DNA from: Polyangiaceae bacterium | GTDB lineage: Bacteria; Myxococcota_A; Polyangia; Polyangiales; Polyangiaceae | NCBI GenBank assembly: GCA_015075635.1 | Contig: JABTUA010000002.1 | Coordinates: 992,001-1,056,000 of the forward strand | DNA: 64,000 bases | Direction: 5' to 3' | Shown: one piece after another, positions 1-6,614 of the stretch | Layout of the letters: each line of letters begins with the position of its first letter | Position numbering within the stretch: position 1 is the first letter of the stretch | The notes under the pieces: generated by a model | Told to the model about the DNA's origin: nothing | What the model saw: only the letters and a program-made list of their open reading frames with translations | The model's database searches: none | Made by a program: the position numbers and the translations under genes

Positions 1-355
1 GGCGGGCTTGGAACGACGTCAACCGGCGCGCGCTGCCGCATAAGGGGGGGACCGACGCCGCGTAGCGGCGGCGAGGGGGGGCAACAACACAGCTGGAGCG
101 CGTGATGGAGGGCGACCTCGGGGAGCTGACCGAGGCGCTGGTGGCGTGGTACCAGGCCGCGGAGCTGGAACGACAAGGCGGCGCGTGAGTCGTCGACCGC
201 GCTCTTCAATCCCCCCGACTTGGGTTTCGTTGGCGGCGGCCAAGCTCGGCTGAGCTCAGGCGCGGCCCGAGTGAGCCGTCGTGGGTCGCCCGGACCCATG
301 GTCGCGGTCCGGGTCGAGACGGGACCTCGACCCGGACCCACGCGGGAGCGCACCG
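1..355. other. left edge without a convincing gene
   Basis: I see no supportable complete gene here. A short plus-strand frame (105-188, about 27 codons, helical and acidic) could be the end of a lost gene. Two blocks, 123-140 and 207-231, recur at 3054-3071 (18 identical bases) and 3156-3180 (21 of 25 identical), so this edge and the 2.7-3.2 kb gap share a diverged sequence of unknown nature. Confidence 0.4.
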
Positions 356-1381
356 TTACCCGCTGTGGCCACCGCTGCAGCCGCCGTCCTCCTCGTGACC
401 GCCGCTGCTCCCCCCGTCCTCCTCGTGGCCGCCGCTGCAGCCGCCGTCCTCCTCGTGACCGCCGCTGCTCCCCCCGTCCTCCTCGTGGCCGCCGCTGCAG
501 CCGCCGTCCTCCTCGTGACCGCCGCTGCTCCCCCCGTCCTCCTCGTGACCGCCGCTGCAGCCGCCGTCATCCTCGTGACCGCCGCTGCTCCCCCCGTCCT
601 CCTCGTGGCCGCCGCTGCAGCCGCCGTCCTCCTCGTGACCGCCGCTGCTCCCCCCGTCCTCCTCGTGGCCGCCTTGCCCACAAGTCGCGGGGCCTCCGCC
701 GGGATCCAGCACGTCGATTCCGGTCCCGGGGTCGAGGCAGTCGGGGGCAGGACCGCCCTGCAACACGTCGTCGCCACTGCCGCCGAAGATCTGGTCCGGA
801 CCCGGGCCACCGGCGAGCAGATCGTTCCCGCTGCCTCCTTCGATCCGATCCCGGCCGCCACCGCCATCGATGCTGTCGTCCCCTCGTTCGCCCAGCAGGA
901 CGTCAGGCCCGCATCCTCCGTAGATCCGGTCGTTACCGTTGCCGCCTTCGACGGTGTCCCCCGCTTCCTTGGCGCAGATCAGGTCGCCGCCGTTGCCCCC
1001 GACGATGTGGTCGCGGCCCGCCGAGCCCACGATCACGTCAGGCCCGCCGGTTCCGACGAGCTCGAAGCCACCGCAAGCATTCTTCTTCACGCTGGCGCCT
1101 TTCGGTACGAGCGCGGCCGGCATGCCTGCCCAAATCGTCGCAGGAATGCCCTGACACTGCGGGCGGACCCAGTCTTCGGTATCTGCGATGACGGCCGCGG
1201 GAGCGAGTGTCCCGCCCACTAGGCCGGGCTTCTCGCTGTCGGGCTGTCCCCCACACGCCGGGATGGCCGGCGAGAGGAGGGCTGAAACTGCCAGGCTCAC
1301 CCCCGCAAGCGTCGGAATCGACAGGATGGCGCGGAGAGGGTGCCGGTGACGTTCGATCGCGTGCGTCGCTTCGTTCGACAT
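356..1381 (-). CDS. RTX-like secreted protein with decapeptide tail
   Basis: A predicted exported protein of 341 residues. Residues 15-43 form a hydrophobic signal segment ending in a Cys (IPAC) that could act as a weak lipobox. Residues about 85-235 hold roughly ten Gly/Asp-rich nonapeptides of the RTX type (for example GGNGNDRIYGG), which in RTX proteins fold into a calcium-binding beta-roll. The last ~105 residues are ten decapeptides GGHEEDGG(S/C)S, alternating Ser and Cys, closing with GGHSG. I know no family with that tail; its His/Glu/Asp/Cys content suggests metal binding, which is inference. The ATG follows a strong GAGGAGGTGAG. It lies 75 bp behind the lipoprotein gene 1457-2659 on the same strand and is probably cotranscribed with it. 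Repeat copy number may vary or be mis-assembled. Confidence 0.8.
   Translation of the reverse strand: MSNEATHAIERHRHPLRAILSIPTLAGVSLAVSALLSPAIPACGGQPDSEKPGLVGGTLAPAAVIADTEDWVRPQCQGIPATIWAGMPAALVPKGASVKKNACGGFELVGTGGPDVIVGSAGRDHIVGGNGGDLICAKEAGDTVEGGNGNDRIYGGCGPDVLLGERGDDSIDGGGGRDRIEGGSGNDLLAGGPGPDQIFGGSGDDVLQGGPAPDCLDPGTGIDVLDPGGGPATCGQGGHEEDGGSSGGHEEDGGCSGGHEEDGGSSGGHEDDGGCSGGHEEDGGSSGGHEEDGGCSGGHEEDGGSSGGHEEDGGCSGGHEEDGGSSGGHEEDGGCSGGHSG
364..672. repeat. 60-bp tandem repeat, about five copies
   Basis: Five consecutive 60-bp units, nearly identical; the units starting at 421, 481 and 601 match perfectly and the one at 541 differs at two bases. Each unit encodes two decapeptides of the minus-strand protein at 356-1381. 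The period is a multiple of three, so gain or loss of units keeps the frame. Confidence 0.95.
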
Positions 1382-1456
1382 TGTCGCTCACCTCCTCGGA
1401 GCCCCGGCCGAGATCTCGACCGGGGCTCGCTCGTCTGCGCGTCGCCGCGCTCGCTG

Positions 1457-2659
1457 TCACTTGTTCCCTTTGCCTCCGCCCTTGTTGGACTTGACGTAAA
1501 CGTCGAGCACCGTCGTGGTGGAGCCCACGAGCCTCGGCTCGTAGAGCACCGGATCCGTCCCGGTCTCTTCCTCGGTGACCGCTGCAGGTTCCGGCACCGC
1601 GTAGTAGGCGTGCAGGTCAGCCGGGTGGATGTTGTCGATCTGGGCGTTGCAGGCGACGGCGCCGCCGCCGTCGTCGATCGAGAACGCGAGCCGCCACCAG
1701 CCGGCCTTGTCGATGGGCACGCCGTTGATGACCTCCGGCATCTGACGCAGCATCCAGTTGTATCCGAAGATGACCTTGCCCGAGACGTTCACCTCGGCCG
1801 AATAGAAGCCTGGACCGTCGCCGGTCAAGCCGTCGTAGGTCCACAGGTCGATCGCCTGCACCCAGCTACCGTTGCAGGTCGCAGTGACCGGCACGTACTC
1901 ACCTTGACACTTGGTGATCGTGAGCCGCGGACAGACGCTGTAGATCGTCGCGTTGAACGCGCCGGTGGTACCGTCGGTGCCCCAGAGCTCGGTCTTCCCG
2001 CTCCCCTCGAGCCAGCGCATGTTGAAGCCCGTCATCTGTGGGTTCAGCGGGGTCGGCAGGTCTGGATACAACACGTCCGTGTTCAGCAGGTCGTTGAGCA
2101 CGACCTCCACCCGGATCACCGAATTGGCGGTCCAGGTTTGGCGCACCAGGTTGTCCGCCCAGTCGACCGTGGCGTGGGCGACTTCGCCGTTGGCCTTGGC
2201 ATCCCGCCATTGAGGCTGCCAAGCATTGGGCGTCTTCTGCTCGTAGTACGCGACTCCGTCGATCACGGTCTGATAGGCGCTGTCGGGAACGAAGTGCGAG
2301 AACGGCAGCTCGGTAACCGTGAGACCCTCCGTCGCGGTGGGCCTCAGGCCAGTGTTGAGGTAGATGGGTTGTTGGGTCGCTGCGTCCGTGACGGGCAACC
2401 CAGTGAGGCCGAGCCCTTCGGCAAAGATGACCGGATTGGCCAGGTTGTTGCCGAGCCCGGTGTCGCCTCCGCCCGGTGAGCCGCCGCCGTCTTTGCCCTT
2501 TCCGGGGGGTGGTGCTGCGGGGTGGCTGGCGGGCGCGTCGAAGGTGGGCCCTTCGGGCGCATCGCTCTTGTCGGCGCAAGCCCCAGCCAGTGTTGCCATC
2601 GCCGTCGCCCCAGCTATCGGGACGACGAGCCACGAGATGATCGTTTTGCGGGAAGACAT
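1457..2659 (-). CDS. large exported lipoprotein, unknown function
   Basis: A 400-residue protein with a lipoprotein signal peptide: basic start MSSRK, hydrophobic stretch, lipobox LAGAC with the lipidated Cys at residue 28. A Pro/Gly/Lys-rich linker (about 40-70) precedes a globular domain rich in Trp, Tyr and Asp with paired cysteines; the C-terminus is Gly/Lys-rich (GGGKGNK). I do not recognise the domain. The start is set by AAAAGGAGGAAGTC just before the ATG; the frame continues 54 codons further upstream but without a signal peptide. It is followed 75 bp later by the RTX-like gene, so both may act together at the cell surface. Confidence 0.8.
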   Translation of the reverse strand: MSSRKTIISWLVVPIAGATAMATLAGACADKSDAPEGPTFDAPASHPAAPPPGKGKDGGGSPGGGDTGLGNNLANPVIFAEGLGLTGLPVTDAATQQPIYLNTGLRPTATEGLTVTELPFSHFVPDSAYQTVIDGVAYYEQKTPNAWQPQWRDAKANGEVAHATVDWADNLVRQTWTANSVIRVEVVLNDLLNTDVLYPDLPTPLNPQMTGFNMRWLEGSGKTELWGTDGTTGAFNATIYSVCPRLTITKCQGEYVPVTATCNGSWVQAIDLWTYDGLTGDGPGFYSAEVNVSGKVIFGYNWMLRQMPEVINGVPIDKAGWWRLAFSIDDGGGAVACNAQIDNIHPADLHAYYAVPEPAAVTEEETGTDPVLYEPRLVGSTTTVLDVYVKSNKGGGKGNK

Positions 2660-3198
2660 GACTTCCTCCTTTTCGAGTCGACCAAGTCGCCCACTGTCGA
2701 TCAAGCTCCGTGCCGCGCGCCGCGCATGAAGTGGCGCTGCCTCGCGCAATTCGAAGTCCGTGGCTGCGAAACGCGCCGTTCGAAGGTCGTGTTCCTCAGC
2801 GTATGCGCTGCTGCGGCGCAAGCCTTGCGAGCGATTTCGTGCGACCAGTGCATGTTCGTCGAGCGTCGTTGCATTTGGTGCGCGCGTCGCTCTCTCGTCG
2901 ATCTCCCGAGAGCGCGCGCAGGCAATTCGCTCGACGCCGAGGCGGAGCCCACGAACCGCAGGCGCAATGCGGCATTTTGACGCACGAGCCGGCTGCTCCG
3001 AGAGGATTCGATCCCACGACTTCCCGCGGAACCGCCTGACCGATCACCCCGGCGAGCTGACCGAGGCGCTGTGGTCTGCCACCAGCTGCCGAACCGTTGG
3101 TTGTCAAGCGCTAGAGCGCGGCGCGGGATCCGAGCCGCGCCGCGCTCACGCCGTCCAATCTCCTCGACCTGGCTTTCGTTCGCGGCGAACATGACCGG
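2660..3198. other. 539-bp gap, tRNA-like remnant and shared blocks
   Basis: No protein gene is supported. The stretch is slightly less GC-rich than its surroundings near 2740-2900. It contains the tRNA-like relic at about 2994-3072 and the two blocks (3054-3071 and 3156-3180) that recur at the left edge of the window. It should also hold the promoter for the minus-strand gene starting at 2659. Confidence 0.4.
2994..3072 (-). other. degenerate tRNA-like sequence
   Basis: On the minus strand a T-arm-like segment (GGGATCGAATCC) follows a D-arm-like GGTCAGCTC at about tRNA spacing. The T-stem pairs poorly, no clean anticodon stem-loop can be drawn and the acceptor ends do not pair. It looks like a decayed tRNA or a chance resemblance rather than a working gene. 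Confidence 0.2.
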
Positions 3199-3639
3199 GT
3201 GAGCCAGGCGCAGCACCAAGCCGATCGGCCGAGCTACCGGACGCTCGACGCGGACGGCCTCTTGTGCGCGCTGATCCTGGTGCCGCCCAGCTTCAGCCGG
3301 AACCGCTTCTTCGGCATGTTCGAGGAGCCTCGTCTGCGCAAGGTGCGGCGCCGGGCGGCGCGCGTGCGCGGCATCATCCGCCAGCTCTTGGCGCAGGGCC
3401 GGCAGAAGGCCGAGCTCACCGGCGAGGCGGTGCTCGAAGACGGCCAGGTCCTGCTGCGCTTCCGGGTCGAGGGCATGTCCTACGACCGCACCGCCGCGCT
3501 GAGCCAACTGGAGGCGGCCGCGCTGCGTTACGCGCTCCACCGCGCCGGCGCGGGCAGCCTCGAGGACGCGGACCGCGCGATGGTCGAGCAGGCGCTGGCG
3601 CGGCTCGGCGGACCTTCTCTGGCGTCAGCCCAGGGCTGA
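3199..3639 (+). CDS. conserved hypothetical protein
   Basis: A 146-residue soluble protein with no signal peptide. The middle (about 45-75) is strongly basic with many Arg, followed by a beta-strand-like core and a helical C-terminus. I do not recognise the family. The GTG start at 3199 is the first plausible one in frame. The last 15 bases overlap the 3' end of the convergent flavoenzyme gene, and the base composition matches typical coding sequence here. Confidence 0.65.
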   Translation: MSQAQHQADRPSYRTLDADGLLCALILVPPSFSRNRFFGMFEEPRLRKVRRRAARVRGIIRQLLAQGRQKAELTGEAVLEDGQVLLRFRVEGMSYDRTAALSQLEAAALRYALHRAGAGSLEDADRAMVEQALARLGGPSLASAQG

Positions 3640-5622
3640 CACGATCCGCTCCCAGGCGGCGGATTCCGCGGCGCCGACCGGTGGATTGCGCTCGCCCGTG
3701 AAGCCGAGCTCCCGCGCTGCCGGCGCGCCACGTCGCTGCACCGCCAGCGTGGCGTGCTCCACGCGCCCCACGCGTTCGCCGGCGCCGATGACGAGCGCTG
3801 CCAGGTCGGGACCGACCGCGCGGCGCGGCGCGGGGCGAACGAGCAGGCGGTGACCGTCGTGCAGGCGCGCCGAGAAGCCGGCCAGTGGTTGTGCGACGGG
3901 ATCCGACCAGGCGTCGCGCACGCCGGGCAGACCGGCGGCGATCCAGGCATCCACGCGCGTCTGCCCGGGAGCCGCGAGCCCGAGCGTCAGCCCGCGCGCG
4001 GCGAGCGCCGACTCCGCGGCGGCGAGCGTGACGTCGCCGGCGAAGGTCGCGAGCAGCGAGTGCTCGTCGACCTCGCCCGGCAAGAACGGCGAGATGGGCT
4101 CGGTGTCGCGGGGCGAGGCGCCGTCGCGCGGGGTCAGGTTGCCGGGGTTCATCAGCCCGTCCGGATCCCAGGCCGTCATCAGGCGCCGCACCACCTCGAT
4201 GCCGTAGCCCAGCTCCTCGCCCAGGCGCGGCGCCTTGCTGCGACCGACGCCGTGGTGATGGCTCAGCGTGCCGCCGGCCTCGATGGCGGCGCCGAGGGCC
4301 GAGCGCCAGGCCGCGTCGTATTTCGCGATCGCCGCATCGTCTGTGTCGGCGGCACCGGAGAAGGTGAAGTAGATGCTACAGCCGTCCGGATAGGCGTGAG
4401 AGAGGTGCGCCATCACCAGCACGTGCTCGCCCAGCGCGGCGCGCACCGCGTCGTAGAGCGTCCCCAGCTTGGACCACGGCGCCGCGACCTCCATCGTGTC
4501 GCTGAAGGCCCCCAGGCGAAACACCGGTGCTTGCCGGTAGCTCACGCTGTAGCGGTGCGCGAACCATTTGCGGGCGGGCCCCTCGCCGAGCGAACGCGCG
4601 CCGGCCTGGCTGGCGATGAGCGACGCGCGCTCGCAGTCGGCGTGGGCTGCCCCGGACTCGCCCTCGAACACCAGCACCATGGTGGCGCCGCCGAGCAGGT
4701 TGCCCTCGGCCGCCTGGATCACCGCGTTCAGCGCGCGTGGCACGCGCAGGATCCCGCGCGCCAAGCTGGACAGCGACGCGCTCGCCGTCTTGGGCCCGCG
4801 CTTCTTCCTGCCCGAGCGCACCGAGCCGCTCTTCATGATGGCGGAGTCGATGGGATCGTAGAGGCGCGAGACCGCGGGGCGAAGCCCGGCCTGGAACATC
4901 AGGCGCAGCGCCTCCCAGCCGGACTCGATGTCGGGGAAGGAGAAGGCCGCGTAGGAGCGCGCTGCCGGCACCGGGTGCAGGCGCAGCTTGGCGCGCGCGA
5001 TGGTGCAGAGCGTACCCTCGCTGCCGATCACCAGGGGCACCAGGTTCGGGCCGTCGAAGCGCCGCTTCAGCGTGACCACGTCGCCGGTACCGAGCACGCA
5101 GTCCACGGAGGCGACCATGTCCTCGATCTTGCCGTACAGGCCCGAGCACTGGCCGGCGCCGCGCGCCGCGATCCAGCCGCCGACGGTGGAGCACAAGATG
5201 CTCGACGGGAAGTGCCCGATGGTGAAGCCGGCGCGCTGCACGTCTTCTTCGAGCGTGATGCCCATTGCCCCGGGACCGACGTCGATGGACGGCTCGCTCG
5301 GATCGAGGCTGAAGTCGCGCATCTTCTTCAGATCGACGACGATGCTCCGAGCGCTCGGGTCCACTGCACCGCACACGCCGCTGCCGGCGCCGAAGGGAAC
5401 CAGCGCAGCGCCCTCGCTCCGCGCGAAGCGCGTGAGCCGCACCAGGTCTTCCGTGGACCGCGGCCACACCACCGCCAGCGGCTGGTGCACGCCCGGCCGC
5501 CCGGCGCGCACGTCCAACAAGCGGCGCGGCCACAGATCTCGCGAGTAGGCGACGCGGTCGGGGCTCGACGCGCTGACGGTGACGCCCGGCAGCGCGCTCT
5601 CGAGGGCACGGACGACGTCCAC
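3625..5622 (-). CDS. AGPS-like FAD-dependent enzyme with extra C-terminal domain
   Basis: A 665-residue flavoprotein. Residues about 45-230 are a PCMH-type FAD-binding domain, followed by the FAD-oxidase C-terminal domain. At about 452-458 it carries LSHHHGVG, the triple-His motif typical of alkyldihydroxyacetonephosphate synthase, which makes the ether bond of ether lipids; glycolate/D-lactate dehydrogenases are related alternatives. After the usual end of the family comes a further ~150 residues resembling the C-terminal half of GlcE-type proteins (GLPGVRD, RPAPRRAVGPDL). Myxobacteria are known to make ether lipids, so AGPS is the best guess. Starts at GTG 5622. The phosphatidylserine decarboxylase gene lies 3 kb away, compatible with a lipid role. 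Confidence 0.8.
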   Translation of the reverse strand: MDVVRALESALPGVTVSASSPDRVAYSRDLWPRRLLDVRAGRPGVHQPLAVVWPRSTEDLVRLTRFARSEGAALVPFGAGSGVCGAVDPSARSIVVDLKKMRDFSLDPSEPSIDVGPGAMGITLEEDVQRAGFTIGHFPSSILCSTVGGWIAARGAGQCSGLYGKIEDMVASVDCVLGTGDVVTLKRRFDGPNLVPLVIGSEGTLCTIARAKLRLHPVPAARSYAAFSFPDIESGWEALRLMFQAGLRPAVSRLYDPIDSAIMKSGSVRSGRKKRGPKTASASLSSLARGILRVPRALNAVIQAAEGNLLGGATMVLVFEGESGAAHADCERASLIASQAGARSLGEGPARKWFAHRYSVSYRQAPVFRLGAFSDTMEVAAPWSKLGTLYDAVRAALGEHVLVMAHLSHAYPDGCSIYFTFSGAADTDDAAIAKYDAAWRSALGAAIEAGGTLSHHHGVGRSKAPRLGEELGYGIEVVRRLMTAWDPDGLMNPGNLTPRDGASPRDTEPISPFLPGEVDEHSLLATFAGDVTLAAAESALAARGLTLGLAAPGQTRVDAWIAAGLPGVRDAWSDPVAQPLAGFSARLHDGHRLLVRPAPRRAVGPDLAALVIGAGERVGRVEHATLAVQRRGAPAARELGFTGERNPPVGAAESAAWERIVSALG

Positions 5623-5655
5623 ACCGCGCTTGTAACCCGCGCGCGCCAGGGCGTA

Positions 5656-5667
5656 TACCTTCGTGCC
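5656..5667 (+). promoter_or_regulatory. -10 box of a likely leaderless promoter
   Basis: TACCTT at 5656-5661 ends six bases before the GTG at 5668, so transcription would begin at or next to the start codon. Confidence 0.5.
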
Positions 5668-6054
5668 GTGTCGAGAGCCCGCATCGCCCCCCTGCTCCTC
5701 GCGCTCGGCGTGTGCGCGTGCGGCGGAGGCGCGACGCCTGAGCCCGCCAAGTCGGGCAAGAGCGGCGCGGCCGGCAATGGCGAGGAAGGCAGAGGCGAGG
5801 AGGGCGCGGGCGACACCGAGGAGGAAGCGCCGCGCGCCTCCGCCTGCGCCGACGGCACCTGTCTCGAGTGCGGCGGCGGGCTCTGCCCCAAGGGCTTCTA
5901 CTGCGACGAAAAGGCCCCCGGCGGCGCCGCCTGCGCCTGGCTGCCGGAGTGCGCCGCGAGCGCGACCTGCGCCTGCGTGAAGCAGGTGCTGGGCGACGGT
6001 TGCAGCTGCAGCGAAAAGCCGGGCGGCCCCAGCGTGAGCTGTCAGGGTCGCTGA
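5668..6054 (+). CDS. small Cys-rich lipoprotein
   Basis: 128 residues with a lipoprotein signal peptide (SRARIAPLLLALGVCACGG; Cys at 16 or 18). An acidic Gly/Glu linker (about 25-55) leads to a C-terminal domain with some 13 cysteines in CxxC-like spacing, probably disulfide-bonded outside the cell. No family recognised. The GTG start fits both the signal peptide and the -10 box six bases upstream. A second lipoprotein follows 40 bp later on the same strand, but with its own promoter-like box. Confidence 0.75.
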   Translation: MSRARIAPLLLALGVCACGGGATPEPAKSGKSGAAGNGEEGRGEEGAGDTEEEAPRASACADGTCLECGGGLCPKGFYCDEKAPGGAACAWLPECAASATCACVKQVLGDGCSCSEKPGGPSVSCQGR

Positions 6055-6082
6055 TCTCGGCGACGCCGGTTCGCGAGGGCGC

Positions 6083-6094
6083 TAGGCTACGCGC
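6083..6094 (+). promoter_or_regulatory. -10 box of a likely leaderless promoter
   Basis: TAGGCT at 6083-6088 ends six bases before the ATG at 6095. Confidence 0.55.
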
Positions 6095-6610
6095 ATGGCG
6101 ATGCGAAGGGGTGCCGGCGTGCTCGTGCTCGGGCTCGCGGCGTATGCGTTCGGGTGCGGTGGGCAGAGCGATGGCGACGGCAACGCCGCTGACTTCGGCG
6201 CCGAATACGCCTCGTACTGCAAGAAGATGGCGGACCGCGAGGCCAAGTGCGGCGACACTCCGGACGAGGCAGCGTGCGTCGCGCGCAAGAGCTGCTTCGA
6301 GAGCCATTGGCGTACGAGCGCGCTGCTCTCCGCGTTCAGCTGCGACGCGGCTCGCGACTGCAGCAGCGGCGACGACGAGTGCTACGACCAGGCAGGTGCC
6401 AAGGTCAGCTCCCCAGCGCTGTCGTCCTACAAGAGCGCGTGCACCAACTGGGTGACGCAGTGCAACGGCACCAACGACATGTGCACGCACGGCGCCGGAC
6501 TGCTCAGTGACGCCACGCTCTCGGAGCTGGCGACCTGCATGCAGAAGCCCTGCGCCGAGGCCGCGACGTGCGTCGAGGCGGTGATGGCGAAGGTGGACTG
6601 CTGGGGCTAG
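6095..6610 (+). CDS. Cys-rich lipoprotein, unknown function
   Basis: 171 residues. A signal peptide with lipobox AFGC anchors a helical domain with about 14 cysteines at regular intervals, suggesting a disulfide-stabilised helical bundle in the cell envelope. No named family recognised; proteins of this look are common in myxobacteria. The gene ends four bases before the convergent methyltransferase gene, leaving no room for a separate terminator. Confidence 0.75.
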   Translation: MAMRRGAGVLVLGLAAYAFGCGGQSDGDGNAADFGAEYASYCKKMADREAKCGDTPDEAACVARKSCFESHWRTSALLSAFSCDAARDCSSGDDECYDQAGAKVSSPALSSYKSACTNWVTQCNGTNDMCTHGAGLLSDATLSELATCMQKPCAEAATCVEAVMAKVDCWG

Positions 6611-6614
6611 CCCG

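Noticed and set aside
364..672. 60-bp tandem units that could be read as a CRISPR-like array
   Set aside because: The units are contiguous without unique spacers, are multiples of three, and encode an in-frame peptide repeat of the minus-strand gene; no cas genes are nearby.
281..1222. Long open plus-strand frames opposite the RTX-like gene
   Set aside because: They are GC-driven shadows; the minus strand has a signal peptide, RTX motifs and a Shine-Dalgarno, the plus strand only Ala/Val/Leu repeats created by the tandem DNA repeat.
2994..3072. A tRNA gene on the minus strand
   Set aside because: The T-arm and D-arm resemble a tRNA but the acceptor and anticodon stems do not pair, so it is listed only as a relic.
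4376..6490. A 704-codon minus-strand open frame
   Set aside because: It runs across the real AGPS-like gene in another frame and opposite two lipoprotein genes; its composition is mostly Arg/Ala/Gly without any domain.
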